A DNA stretch of 38,164 nt. Origin: Oscillospiraceae bacterium. Its GTDB lineage: Bacteria; Bacillota; Clostridia; Oscillospirales; Ruminococcaceae. Below the pieces are notes generated by a model. That model saw nothing but the letters and a program-made list of their open reading frames with translations. It had not been told where the DNA came from and did no database searches. Every line of letters starts with the position of its first letter. Within the stretch, counting starts at the first letter, position 1. This document shows positions 1 through 7,945 of this stretch, piece after piece. The stretch covers positions 1-38,164 of the forward strand of contig JAFQBH010000019.1 in assembly GCA_017399765.1 (NCBI GenBank). The letters are read 5' to 3'. The position numbers were made by a program, and so were the translations under genes.

Positions 1-351
1 AATGGTGATGTTTTCGCCTCTTGCGGCGGAATGAACGGTTTCGCACATACCGATGGAAGCAAGGTCACCGTCGCCCTGGTAAGTGAATACGATTTTGCTG
101 GGGTCGGAACGTTTAACGCCGGTTGCAACAGCCGGAGCTCTTCCGTGTGCGGCTTCGACCATATCAACGGTGAAGTAATCGTAAGCCATAACGGAACAGC
201 CAACGGGAGCAATACCGATGGTTCTGCCTTCAATTCCAAGTTCGTCAATAACTTCCGCAACAAGGCGGTGAACAATTCCGTGGGTGCAGCCGGGGCAATA
301 ATGAAGAACGGCATCGGTGAGTGCCTTCGGTTTTTCAAAAACAACTGCCAT
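1..351 (-). CDS. vorA: 2-oxoacid:ferredoxin oxidoreductase, beta (TPP-binding) subunit, partial
   Basis: This is the N-terminal 117 codons of the thiamine-pyrophosphate subunit of a VOR/KOR-type enzyme; the rest lies beyond the left edge. The cysteine motif HYCPGCTHG is near residue 17-25, followed by GIAPVGCSV and the TPP/Mg motif start [11 protein letters not shown], then AARGENITI at the edge. The family decarboxylates 2-oxoacids to acyl-CoA, passing electrons to ferredoxin, and can run in reverse. The ATG at 349-351 follows the vorB stop by two bases and has a GGAGAGG ribosome site inside the vorB 3' end, so the two are coupled. Substrate (branched-chain versus 2-oxoglutarate) cannot be settled from sequence alone; the neighbours favour branched-chain 2-oxoacids. 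Confidence 0.9.
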   Translation of the reverse strand, partial: MAVVFEKPKALTDAVLHYCPGCTHGIVHRLVAEVIDELGIEGRTIGIAPVGCSVMAYDYFTVDMVEAAHGRAPAVATGVKRSDPSKIVFTYQGDGDLASIGMCETVHSAARGENITI

Positions 352-353
352 GA

Positions 354-1418
354 TTATTCCTCTCCTTTCTCTGCTTCTTTAATGGAAGCAAGAATATCGT
401 CAACGGTAGTTATCATGCCGCCGACTCTGGTGCAGCCGTAAACGGGCTTTTTGCAGCGGATAGCAAGTTCGATATCCTCTTTCATCTGTCCCATGTTAAG
501 TTCAACGGATATGAAGGATTTTACTTTGTCCGCAGCGACAAGAAGGGGCTTTTTCGGGAAGGGCCAAAGTGTAATGGGTCTTATCATACCGACTTTGATG
601 CCCTGTTTTCTGGCTTCAAGAATTGCGTTTCTGGAAACACGGGCGGTGATTCCGCAGGAAACAATGCAGATTTCCGCATCTTCCATCATGAATTCTTCCC
701 AAAGGCATTCCTCTTCTTCGATTTTCTTATATCTTTCGTAACGCTCAAGGTTGATATCTTCAAGCTTTTTCGGAGAAAGATAAAGGGAGTTTACAATGTG
801 GTGTTCGCGTTTGCATTCGGTACCGGTAACGGCCCAGTCCTTGGGGGTGTTATCGATTTCAACAGGGTCCGGAAGAACAACGGGTTCCATCATCTGCCCC
901 ATGGTGCCGTCTGCAAGAAGCATGCAGGGCATGCGGTATTTATCGGCAAGTTCAAAACCTTTAAGGGTCATATCAGCCATTTCCTGAACGGAAGCCGGAG
1001 CAAGAACGATTACGTGAAAGTCGCCGTGGCCGGGTCCGCGGGTTGCAAGGAAATAGTCGGACTGGGAAGGCTGGATTCCGCCAAGACCGGGACCGCCGCG
1101 CTGTACGTTAACGATAAGAGCGGGAAGGTCGGAACCGGCAAGATAGGAAATTCCTTCACATTTAAGAGCAATACCCGGGCTGGAGGAAGAGGTCATTGCG
1201 CGTTTTCCGGTTGCGGCAACGCCATAGACCATGTTGATTGCGGCGATTTCGCTTTCCGCCTGAAGGAAAACTCCGCCGATTTTCGGCATTTTTTTGGACA
1301 TATATGCCGCAACTTCGGTCTGGGGAGTGATAGGATATCCGAAATAATGGCGGCATCCGGCAAGGATAGCCGCTTCCGCAAGGGCTTCGTTGCCCTTCAT
1401 AAGAACTTTTTCCTGCAT
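354..1418 (-). CDS. vorB: 2-oxoacid:ferredoxin oxidoreductase, alpha subunit
   Basis: A 354-residue alpha subunit of the VOR/KOR family, close to the usual length. The pyrimidine-binding domain is seen in the N-terminal half ([16 protein letters not shown], then [24 protein letters not shown] and QRGGPGLGG), followed by the transketolase C-terminal-like domain (residues about 250-350). The start at 1418 is chosen over an in-frame one 24 bases upstream because GGAGG sits seven bases before it. It lies 13 bases after the ferredoxin gene and directly before the beta subunit, giving the D-B-A order typical of VOR operons. The gamma subunit is expected beyond the left edge. 2-Ketoisovalerate is the preferred substrate guess from the T-box context; 2-oxoglutarate remains possible. 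Confidence 0.9.
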   Translation of the reverse strand: MQEKVLMKGNEALAEAAILAGCRHYFGYPITPQTEVAAYMSKKMPKIGGVFLQAESEIAAINMVYGVAATGKRAMTSSSSPGIALKCEGISYLAGSDLPALIVNVQRGGPGLGGIQPSQSDYFLATRGPGHGDFHVIVLAPASVQEMADMTLKGFELADKYRMPCMLLADGTMGQMMEPVVLPDPVEIDNTPKDWAVTGTECKREHHIVNSLYLSPKKLEDINLERYERYKKIEEEECLWEEFMMEDAEICIVSCGITARVSRNAILEARKQGIKVGMIRPITLWPFPKKPLLVAADKVKSFISVELNMGQMKEDIELAIRCKKPVYGCTRVGGMITTVDDILASIKEAEKGEE

Positions 1419-1431
1419 ATTTCCGCCTCCT

Positions 1432-1638
1432 TTATTTTTCAACAGTGATTACGCAGTCCGGGCACATTGTTGCACAGAAAGCGCATCCGATGCATTTTTC
1501 GGGTTCAGTGATCTCAACGGGAGAATGACCTTTTTGGTTAAGTCTTTCTCTCGAAAGCTGGAGAAGATTTTTCGGGCAGGCATTTACGCAAAGACCGCAG
1601 CCCTTGCAAAGTTCTTCTTTAAAAGTAAGTTTTGCCAA
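1432..1638 (-). CDS. vorD: 4Fe-4S ferredoxin subunit of the oxidoreductase (VorD/KorD-like)
   Basis: A 68-residue protein with two CxxCxxCxxxCP clusters: [12 protein letters not shown] near residues 11-22 and [12 protein letters not shown] near 49-60. This is the two-[4Fe-4S] delta subunit that carries electrons between the catalytic subunits and external ferredoxin. Size and position immediately before vorB fit four-subunit VOR/KOR enzymes. A good ribosome site (GGAGG) precedes the ATG at 1636-1638, which lies 18 bases after the stop of the P-loop NTPase, so all four genes are probably one transcript. Confidence 0.9.
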   Translation of the reverse strand: MAKLTFKEELCKGCGLCVNACPKNLLQLSRERLNQKGHSPVEITEPEKCIGCAFCATMCPDCVITVEK

Positions 1639-1656
1639 AATCGTTGCACCTCCGTT

Positions 1657-2331
1657 TTATTTGTTAAGATGATAATATAGTTTCTGAAGCGAAAGGGGAA
1701 AAAGGTTTTCCACCTTATTTTTCAGTTCTTCATAAATTTTTTCGTCACAGCAGGTCATTTTTACCGGAATTCCGAGAGCTTTTGAAACATCTTCGGCATA
1801 AGCCATGCTGGAAAGAACATCTTCCGCGGTTGTTTCCGGACCGAGGTTTGTGTTGTTGACAATTCCGGTGAAAGGAAGCTTGCATGCAGCAACCATTTCT
1901 TCAACAACTTCAAGAGTATCCGGAACGGTTCTTGTGAGCGGACGGGCTTTGTTGACAACAAGAAGCATCTCGTAATCGTTTTCCTCGATTATCGAAGGAA
2001 CGTATCTTCCGAGAGCAAGTGCGCCGCGGTCATCGCCGCCGATATCAAGAACGCCGTATTCGCTTCGGCTGTCGATAAGTTCATAAACTTCCTTCGGCAT
2101 TGCCGGAGCATCAACGTTGCTGTTGGCGAACTTTGAGCATATAAGTTTTATTCCGTGCTCACGGAAAACTTCTTCGCTGTCAAGGGTGCGGAAATATGGG
2201 TTTACGATATCGAGATCCGCAACCGTTACCGGAAATCCGTGCTCACGTAGAAGCAAGGCATAGTTTACGGCGATATTGGTTTTTCCGCTTCCGTAATGGC
2301 CGGCAAAAAGCGTAAGTCTTTTGAATTCCAG
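1657..2331 (-). CDS. ParA/CbiA-like P-loop NTPase of the VOR operon, apparent CTG start
   Basis: A 224-residue P-loop protein. The Walker A motif GHYGSGKTN is near residues 11-19 and an Asp-rich DIGGDDRGA segment is mid-protein, as in the SIMIBI (MinD/CbiA) class. No ATG, GTG or TTG lies in frame before the Walker A motif. An in-frame TGA stands two codons upstream of a CTG at 2329-2331, and a perfect GGAGGTGA ribosome site ends a few bases before that CTG, so I take CTG as the start. The first TTG (2256) would delete the nucleotide-binding loop. Its place ahead of ferredoxin and vorB suggests a maturation, partner or regulatory role, but the function is unknown. A sequencing error at the 5' end is the main alternative. 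Confidence 0.75.
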   Translation of the reverse strand: MEFKRLTLFAGHYGSGKTNIAVNYALLLREHGFPVTVADLDIVNPYFRTLDSEEVFREHGIKLICSKFANSNVDAPAMPKEVYELIDSRSEYGVLDIGGDDRGALALGRYVPSIIEENDYEMLLVVNKARPLTRTVPDTLEVVEEMVAACKLPFTGIVNNTNLGPETTAEDVLSSMAYAEDVSKALGIPVKMTCCDEKIYEELKNKVENLFPLSLQKLYYHLNK

Positions 2332-2358
2332 AGGAAATCACCTCCGTTTTAGTAATTT

Positions 2359-2500
2359 AGCCTTCCCAGAGGGGAAGGTGGCACTTGCGAAGCAAATGAC
2401 GGATGAGGGATTATCAGGTAACGCGGAGCGTTCATAGTAATTTATCAGGGATATCCCTCCTCAGTCACCTTCGGTGACAGCTCCTCCTCCGAGGAGCCGG
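2359..2500. repeat. MITE-like intergenic repeat, copy 1 (full)
   Basis: A noncoding block of about 142 bases with a left arm containing CCTTCCCAGAGGGGAAGG, a middle GACGGATGAGGGATTA, and a right part with the hairpin TCACCTTCGGTGA followed by GAGGAGCC. Ends and interior can fold into a large imperfect palindrome. The left 54 bases recur with about two differences at 5184. Such palindromic elements are scattered in many clostridial genomes. It sits between the 3' end of the first synthetase gene and the NTPase gene, where it could act as a transcript-processing or attenuating structure. Confidence 0.75.
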
Positions 2501-2508
2501 AAAAAATA

Positions 2509-4791
2509 TCAAAGTTTGCTTCTTATAATCTTTCCGCTGGTCGTTTTCGGAAGTTCGGTGCGGAACTCAACGATTCTCGGATATTTATAAGGAGCTGTAT
2601 GGGTTTTAACGTAATTCTGAATTTCCTTTTTAAGTTCATCGGTGGGTTCCATGCCTTTGGTAAGGACTATGCAGGCTTTTACAACCTGTCCGCGAACTTC
2701 GTCCGGAGCCGCGCAAACGCCGCATTCCAGAACATAGGGAAGTTCCATGATGACGTTTTCGATTTCAAACGGTCCGATTCTGTAACCGGAAGATTTGATA
2801 AGGTCGTCGGCTCTTCCGACGTACCAGAAAAATCCGTCCTCGTCTTTCCATGCAAGGTCGCCGGTGTGATAAAATCCGTCGCGCCAGGTTTCTGCGGTTT
2901 TTTCGGGACTTGCATAATACTGATAGCTGAGTCCGCAGGGAAGACCTTTGCTGATATTGATGCAGATCTCGCCGGTGTCACCTGCGGCAACTTCGTTTCC
3001 GTCCGCATCAAGAAGATGAACATCATAAAGGGGAGAAGGTTTTCCCATGGAACCGATCTTGTGGCTTCCGCCGGAAAGGTTGCCGATGATAAGGGTGGAT
3101 TCGCTCTGTCCGAAACCTTCCATAATCTGAAGTCCGGTTGCGTTTTCAAACTGGCGGAAAACTTCCGGGTTAAGCGCTTCGCCGGCGATTGAAGCATGCT
3201 TGATTGAGGAAAGGTCAAATCGGCTCAGGTCCTGTTTGATAAGCATACGGTACATGGTAGGCGGTGCGCAGAAAGTGGTGATATGGTATTTTGCGAACAT
3301 CGGAAGGATTTTTTCGGCATCAAAGCGGTCGAAGTCATAGACAAAAATCGGAGCTTCGCAAAGCCATTGACCGTAAAGTTTTCCCCAAAGGGATTTTGCC
3401 CAGCCGGTGTCGGAAATTGTAAGATGAAGTCCTTCCGGATCAACGCAGTGCCAATATTTTGCGGTGATGAAATGTCCGAGAGGATATTTATAATTGTGTG
3501 CGGCAATCTTCGGATAACCGGAAGTTCCGGAAGTGAAGAACATGAGCATCGGGTCGTTTCCGCAGGCGGTTTCTTCGTTTCTGCGGAAGGAACTCGAGAA
3601 CATGGTGTAATCTTCATTGAAGTTGAACCAACCTTCGCGGCTTCCGTTAACTATGATTTTAGTTGTAAGGGAAGGGCTGTTGGCTGCGGCTTTGTCAACA
3701 GCATCTGCGGTTTCGCCGTCTGCGGTGCAGATGATCGCACTGATTCCGGCGGAATTGAAACGATATTCAAAATCGTGCTCAAGAAGCTGGTTCGTTGCGG
3801 GAATTGCAATTGCACCGATTTTGTGGAGCGCAAGAATTGCAAACCAGAACTGGTAATGGCGTTTGAGAACGAGCATAACTCTGTCGCCCTTTTTGATTCC
3901 GAGGGATTTGAAATAGTTTGCCGCTCTGCCGGATTCCTTTTTTATATCACGGAAAGTAAAACGGCGTTCGGTTCCGTCATTGGAAATATGGAGCATTGCG
4001 AGCTTATCCGGCTGTTCTCTTCCAAGGGCATCAACAACGTCATAGGCAAAGTTGAAGTTTTCTTCGTTTCTGAAAGAAATTTTGGTGCAAAGACCGTTTT
4101 TGTCTTTTTCAGTGGTGATAAATTTGTTATAAACACGCTCGGTATCGTCGGAACGATGGGGTGCGTTGGGAAGAATCGCGGCTTTGTGGGTGGAAGTTTC
4201 CTTCTGCGGAGTAAGAACTATCGCATAGAAAATGCAGTCCGCACCACCGACAGCGACCATTCCGTGAGGAGTGGAGCTGTCGAAATAAATGCAGTCGCCT
4301 TTGTTGAGGGTTTCGGTATGTTCGCCAATCTGGATTTTAAGGCTTCCTTCGATGATAAGGTCGAATTCCTGGCCTTCATGGGAAGTGAGGGCAATGGGGC
4401 TGTGCTCGGCTTCTTCGCTGTATTTATTTACAACAAAAAGCGGTTCGGAAATCCTGTTGCGGAAGTCGGAAGCCATGTTGTAATAAATCATTCCGTGAGC
4501 CTGTTCAATTTTCTGACCCTGTCCGGCTCTTGTAACGGTATATCCGCGAAGCTTGGGGCTCTGGCCTTCGATAATATCGGTGATATCGACGCCAAGGCTT
4601 AAAGAACAGCGGTAAAGGAAAGCAAAGTTGAGGTCGCGCTGGCCGGATTCACATTCAATATATTCTTCTTCGGAAACGCCGGTTCTCTGCGCCATTTCTG
4701 CGGTGGAAAGTCCGGTTATTTCGCGAAGAGCGCGGATACGTTCCGCCATCTCCTGAATCTTATATTCAAGTCCCGTAAGCTGTTTTTCCAT
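2509..4791 (-). CDS. XRE-cupin-acyl-CoA synthetase fusion (copy 1)
   Basis: A 760-residue fusion protein. Residues about 15-75 are an XRE helix-turn-helix, 118-193 a cupin (HEGQEFDLIIEGSL, then GDCIYFDSSTPHG), and 245-760 an AMP-forming acyl-CoA synthetase of the medium-chain type. The ATP loop is FFTSGTSGYPK near 418-428. Later motifs are EGFGQSES, YHTGDLAW and VGRADDLIKSSGYR, and the adenylation lysine lies in LPKTTSGKI near 754. All catalytic motifs are intact, so it should activate a carboxylic acid with ATP and CoA. The ATG has GGAGG nine bases upstream and follows a T-box leader. XRE-cupin is a known regulator architecture, so the protein may also bind DNA and sense its substrate; that is inference. 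It is a paralogue of the gene at 5293-7554. Confidence 0.9.
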   Translation of the reverse strand: MEKQLTGLEYKIQEMAERIRALREITGLSTAEMAQRTGVSEEEYIECESGQRDLNFAFLYRCSLSLGVDITDIIEGQSPKLRGYTVTRAGQGQKIEQAHGMIYYNMASDFRNRISEPLFVVNKYSEEAEHSPIALTSHEGQEFDLIIEGSLKIQIGEHTETLNKGDCIYFDSSTPHGMVAVGGADCIFYAIVLTPQKETSTHKAAILPNAPHRSDDTERVYNKFITTEKDKNGLCTKISFRNEENFNFAYDVVDALGREQPDKLAMLHISNDGTERRFTFRDIKKESGRAANYFKSLGIKKGDRVMLVLKRHYQFWFAILALHKIGAIAIPATNQLLEHDFEYRFNSAGISAIICTADGETADAVDKAAANSPSLTTKIIVNGSREGWFNFNEDYTMFSSSFRRNEETACGNDPMLMFFTSGTSGYPKIAAHNYKYPLGHFITAKYWHCVDPEGLHLTISDTGWAKSLWGKLYGQWLCEAPIFVYDFDRFDAEKILPMFAKYHITTFCAPPTMYRMLIKQDLSRFDLSSIKHASIAGEALNPEVFRQFENATGLQIMEGFGQSESTLIIGNLSGGSHKIGSMGKPSPLYDVHLLDADGNEVAAGDTGEICINISKGLPCGLSYQYYASPEKTAETWRDGFYHTGDLAWKDEDGFFWYVGRADDLIKSSGYRIGPFEIENVIMELPYVLECGVCAAPDEVRGQVVKACIVLTKGMEPTDELKKEIQNYVKTHTAPYKYPRIVEFRTELPKTTSGKIIRSKL

Positions 4792-4823
4792 ACTGTTTTT
4801 CCTCCGTTCCTTTTGGGAAGAAA

Positions 4824-5108
4824 CAAAAAAGCCCGTCCCAAAGAAATGATTCTTTGAGACGAGCTGTTTAAAAAAAACATACCCGCGGTACCACTCAAAT
4901 TGCGTTTGCTATTGCAAAACACCGCTCATCGGGTTCAAACAAACCCTAAGCACTTACGCAGCTGACGCGGAAGAGTTCTACTTGCGAAAAACGCTTTCTT
5001 CTCTTCGGCTCGGGAGCTACAGCAAAAAACACCCGTCATCGGCTTTTCATCAGCCGCCGACTCTCTTGAGGCAGGAAACGTTTTCCGCACTCTCCGTCAA
5101 AGCCTTTA
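4824..5108 (-). promoter_or_regulatory. T-box riboswitch leader of synthetase copy 1, probable Val specifier
   Basis: On the minus strand the leader has Stem I (K-turn near 5098, AGAGAG element near 5060), the conserved antiterminator box GAGTGGTACCGCGG (4883-4896), and an intrinsic terminator (hairpin 4830-4864, T run 4824-4829) ahead of the ribosome site. With the lower helix GGAG/CTCC, the codon one base before the helix is GTA (5020-5018), a Val specifier. The alternative Cys reading (TGT) conflicts with the variable base of the TGGT bulge, which calls for a tRNA with A73. Uncharged tRNA should promote read-through, so expression should rise when the amino acid is scarce. T-box identity is certain; the specifier is tentative. 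Confidence 0.88.
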
Positions 5109-5119
5109 TATTAAAAAGA

Positions 5120-5148
5120 ATCATATCACTTGATTATTTAATTGTCAA
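5120..5148 (-). promoter_or_regulatory. sigma-A type promoter of synthetase copy 1
   Basis: The minus strand reads TTGACA (5148-5143), a 17-base spacer, then TATGAT (5125-5120). Transcription would begin near 5112, just ahead of Stem I of the T-box. Confidence 0.85.
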
Positions 5149-5183
5149 GCTAAATTCAAAATTTTGAATAAATATTCCGATCA

Positions 5184-5290
5184 AGCCTTCCCGGAGGGGA
5201 AGGTGGCATTTGCGAAGCAAATGACGGATGAGGGATTACAAAAGAACACGGAGCGTTTAATCAGGTATATCCTTCTTCAAAGGCACCTTA
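5184..5290. repeat. MITE-like intergenic repeat, copy 2 (right part degenerate)
   Basis: The first 54 bases match copy 1 at 2359 almost exactly, including CCTTCCCGGAGGGGAAGG and GACGGATGAGGGATTA. The right half has decayed: the TCACCTTCGGTGA hairpin and GAGGAGCC end are missing. As with copy 1, it begins a few bases past the 3' end of a synthetase gene, suggesting that element and gene were duplicated together. Confidence 0.7.
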
Positions 5291-5292
5291 AA

Positions 5293-7554
5293 TCAAAGCT
5301 TGTTTCTCTGAATTTTTCCGCTTATAGTTTTCGGAAGTTCTTCGCGGAATTCAACAATTCTCGGATATTTATAAGGAGCCGTATGGGTTTTAACGTAATC
5401 CTGGATCTCTTTCTTGAGTTCGTCGGTGCCCTCAACACCCTTAACAAGAACGATGCAGGCTTTTACAACCTGTCCGCGAACTTCGTCCGGCGCGGCGCAA
5501 ACTCCGCATTCAAGAACATAGGGGAGCTCCATAATAACGTTTTCGATTTCGAACGGTCCGATGCGGTAACCGGAAGACTTGATGACGTCGTCCGCTCTGC
5601 CGACATACCAGAAATAACCATCCTCATCACGCCAGGCAACGTCGCCGGTGTGGTACATTCCGTCGTGCCATGCGGCGTCGGTTTTTTCCTGGTCTTTGTG
5701 ATAACCGAGGAAAAGTCCGCAGGGAACGGATTCGTCGGTCCTTACGACGATTTCGCCGTTTTCACCGGTGGGAACGGAATTTCCTTCGCTGTCAACAATA
5801 TCGATATTATAACCGGGGGTCGGTCTTCCCATGGAACCGGGTTTGAGAAGTCCGCCGGTAAGGTTAGCGAGGGTAAGGGTGGTTTCGGTCTGGCCGAAAC
5901 CTTCCGCAATGCGAAGTCCGGTTGCTTTTTCAAACTGATAGAAAACTTCCGGGTTAAGGGCTTCGCCGGCGGTGGTTGCATGCTCAATGGAGGAAAGGTC
6001 ATATTTGGAAAGATCCTGCTTTATGAGCATGCGGTACATGGTAGGCGGTGCGCAGAAGGTGGTGATATGATATTTCGCGAACATCGGAAGAATCTTCGAA
6101 GCATCAAATCTGTCAAAGTCATAGGTAAAGACTGCGCTTTCGCAGAGCCATTGGCCGTAAAGTTTTCCCCAAAGAGCTTTTCCCCAGCCGGTATCGGAAA
6201 TTGTGAAATGAAGTCCGTCACGGCGTACCCAGTGCCAGTATTTCGCGGTGACATAATGACCGAGAACATATTTATAGCTGTGGGTCGCAATTTTGGGATA
6301 TCCGGTGGTTCCGGAAGTGAAGAACATAAGCATGGGGTCATCGCCGCAGGGAGTATCTTCGTTTCTGTGAAGGCGGCGGCTGAAAAGCTCATATTCGCCG
6401 CGGAAATCGTGCCAGCCTTCTCTCGGTTCGCCAACGATGATTTTTGTGATAGGTTTATCGTAATTTTCCGCCGCAAGTTCAGCCTGATGCGCAGCATCAC
6501 CGACAGAAGTGCAGACGATTGCTTTTACGTCCGCCGCTTTATAGCGATATTCAAAGTCGTGCTGAAGAAGCTGATCCGTTGCGGGAATTGCGATCGCGCC
6601 GATTTTGTGAAGACCGAGGATAGCAAACCAGAATTCGGCGTGGCGCTTGAGAACAAGCATAACTGTATCGCCTTTTTTGATTCCGAGGGAAGTGAAATAG
6701 TTTGCCGCCTGGGCGGAACGTTCCTTCATATCACGGAAAGTGTAGATATTTTCGGTAAGGTCGTTGGAAACATGGACCATTGCAACTTTGTCCGGCTGCT
6801 GGCGGCCGAGTTCGTCAACAATATCAAATGCAAAGTTGAACTGGTCGGTATTGGAAAAATGAAGTTTTACCGGATAACCGTTTTCGTCGGTGTCTGCTTT
6901 TACAAAAGAGTTGCTGATAAGATCGTTTTCGTGGGTCGGCTTTTTAGGAATGATATAATCAGCTTTTTCCGGTTTTTTGTCCGCCATTACCATTGCAAGG
7001 AAGGTGCAGTCGCTTCCGCCGACGGCAATCATTCCGTGAGGAGTGGAGGATTTATAGAAAATGGAGTCGCCCTCATTAAGAATTTCGGTATGGTCGCCAA
7101 CCTGAACTTTGAGAGAACCTTTTATGACAAGGTCGAATTCCTGTCCGGCGTGGGTTGCGGTATGAATGGGCTTGTCCTGAAGTTCTTCGGAAAATTTATA
7201 AGTTACCCAATAAGGCGCACCGAGTTTTCTCTGAAACATCGGAGCAAGGTTCTGAATGCAGATTCCGTCCTCTTCAGCGGTAACAAGACCTTCGCCTTTT
7301 CTGGTTACGGTATAATGAGAAAGATTGGAAGCATGTCCTTCAAGAAGTTCGGTAAGTTCAAGACCGAACGCAAGGGAGCATTTATGAAGAAAAGAGAAGG
7401 GGAGATCGACTTTTCCGCTCTCATAAATTCGATATTGTTCCTCCGAAACTTCGGTGCGTTCCGCAAGCTGTGCAGGAGAAAATCCCACAATCTCACGCAT
7501 CTCACGAATTCGCTGGGCAATCTCCATAAGAGAGGTTTCTGTCTGTTTTTTCAT
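5293..7554 (-). CDS. XRE-cupin-acyl-CoA synthetase fusion (copy 2)
   Basis: A 753-residue paralogue of the protein at 2509-4791 with the same order: XRE helix-turn-helix (about 8-68), cupin (HAGQEFDLVIKGSL, then GDSIFYKSSTPHG, about 110-186) and AMP-forming acyl-CoA synthetase. The ATP loop is FFTSGTTGYPK, followed by EGFGQTET, YHTGDVAW and VGRADDVIKSSGYR, with the C-terminal lysine in LPKTISGKI. The open frame continues upstream through the T-box antiterminator, but the ATG at 7552-7554 is the sensible start: it lies after the terminator, with AAAGGA about 12 bases upstream. The C-terminal 80 residues are nearly identical to copy 1, while the XRE-cupin part has diverged more, so the copies may activate different acids. 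Confidence 0.9.
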   Translation of the reverse strand: MKKQTETSLMEIAQRIREMREIVGFSPAQLAERTEVSEEQYRIYESGKVDLPFSFLHKCSLAFGLELTELLEGHASNLSHYTVTRKGEGLVTAEEDGICIQNLAPMFQRKLGAPYWVTYKFSEELQDKPIHTATHAGQEFDLVIKGSLKVQVGDHTEILNEGDSIFYKSSTPHGMIAVGGSDCTFLAMVMADKKPEKADYIIPKKPTHENDLISNSFVKADTDENGYPVKLHFSNTDQFNFAFDIVDELGRQQPDKVAMVHVSNDLTENIYTFRDMKERSAQAANYFTSLGIKKGDTVMLVLKRHAEFWFAILGLHKIGAIAIPATDQLLQHDFEYRYKAADVKAIVCTSVGDAAHQAELAAENYDKPITKIIVGEPREGWHDFRGEYELFSRRLHRNEDTPCGDDPMLMFFTSGTTGYPKIATHSYKYVLGHYVTAKYWHWVRRDGLHFTISDTGWGKALWGKLYGQWLCESAVFTYDFDRFDASKILPMFAKYHITTFCAPPTMYRMLIKQDLSKYDLSSIEHATTAGEALNPEVFYQFEKATGLRIAEGFGQTETTLTLANLTGGLLKPGSMGRPTPGYNIDIVDSEGNSVPTGENGEIVVRTDESVPCGLFLGYHKDQEKTDAAWHDGMYHTGDVAWRDEDGYFWYVGRADDVIKSSGYRIGPFEIENVIMELPYVLECGVCAAPDEVRGQVVKACIVLVKGVEGTDELKKEIQDYVKTHTAPYKYPRIVEFREELPKTISGKIQRNKL

Positions 7555-7601
7555 AAGATCCAATATCCTTTCCGACCGCATAAAGGGTCTTTTTTTATAA
7601 A

Positions 7602-7866
7602 ATAAAAACCCGTCCCAAGAATAAAATCTTGAGACGGGTAAAAAAATCTTTTTATCCGCGGTACCACTCAAATTGCAGTAATACTGCCGCCTTCAGGCTC
7701 CAACAAGCCCTATTCCTTAACGCGGACAAACGGGGAACATCTACTGGGAAAAAACCTTTCGGGTTCCCGGCTCAGAAGGGATAAGTCCTTGGTTCGGAAA
7801 CTGCCGGTTTACACCAACCACCGGCTCTCTGCGCGTTTTCCGTTCCGACCGTCTTCGTCAACGCCT
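7602..7866 (-). promoter_or_regulatory. T-box riboswitch leader of synthetase copy 2, probable Leu (or Ile) specifier
   Basis: The minus strand shows a Stem I with K-turn TGACGAAG paired to CTTCTGA, the AGAGAGCCGG distal element, the antiterminator box GAGTGGTACCGCGG (7657-7670) and a terminator (hairpin 7608-7639, T run). In the specifier loop the purine run AGGA is followed by CTT (7785-7783) and A, matching the purine-codon-A layout of well-studied T-boxes and reading Leu. ATC (Ile) three bases later is the alternative. The TGGT bulge again predicts a tRNA with A73, which Leu and Ile tRNAs have. Confidence 0.88.
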
Positions 7867-7883
7867 TTTACAATATAGGAATT

Positions 7884-7912
7884 ACTTTAGCACTTTAATT
7901 AAATATTGTCAA
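7884..7912 (-). promoter_or_regulatory. sigma-A type promoter of synthetase copy 2
   Basis: The minus strand has TTGACA (7912-7907), a 17-base spacer and TAAAGT (7889-7884). The T-box Stem I begins within about 20 bases downstream. Confidence 0.8.
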
Positions 7913-7945
7913 CCCAAAAATGATAATTTTTTCACCAAAAATGAT

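Noticed and set aside
3283-4602. A 439-codon plus-strand frame opposite synthetase copy 1
   Set aside because: Antisense shadow caused by the host codon preference; no ribosome site or recognisable motif.
5164-7605. An 813-codon open frame on the plus strand opposite synthetase copy 2
   Set aside because: It is the mirror of a conserved gene; its residues show no domain, and the other strand has full acyl-CoA synthetase motifs, promoter and T-box.
7555-7671. N-terminal extension of synthetase copy 2 beginning inside the T-box
   Set aside because: It would translate the antiterminator and terminator; the paralogue begins at the matching place without it.
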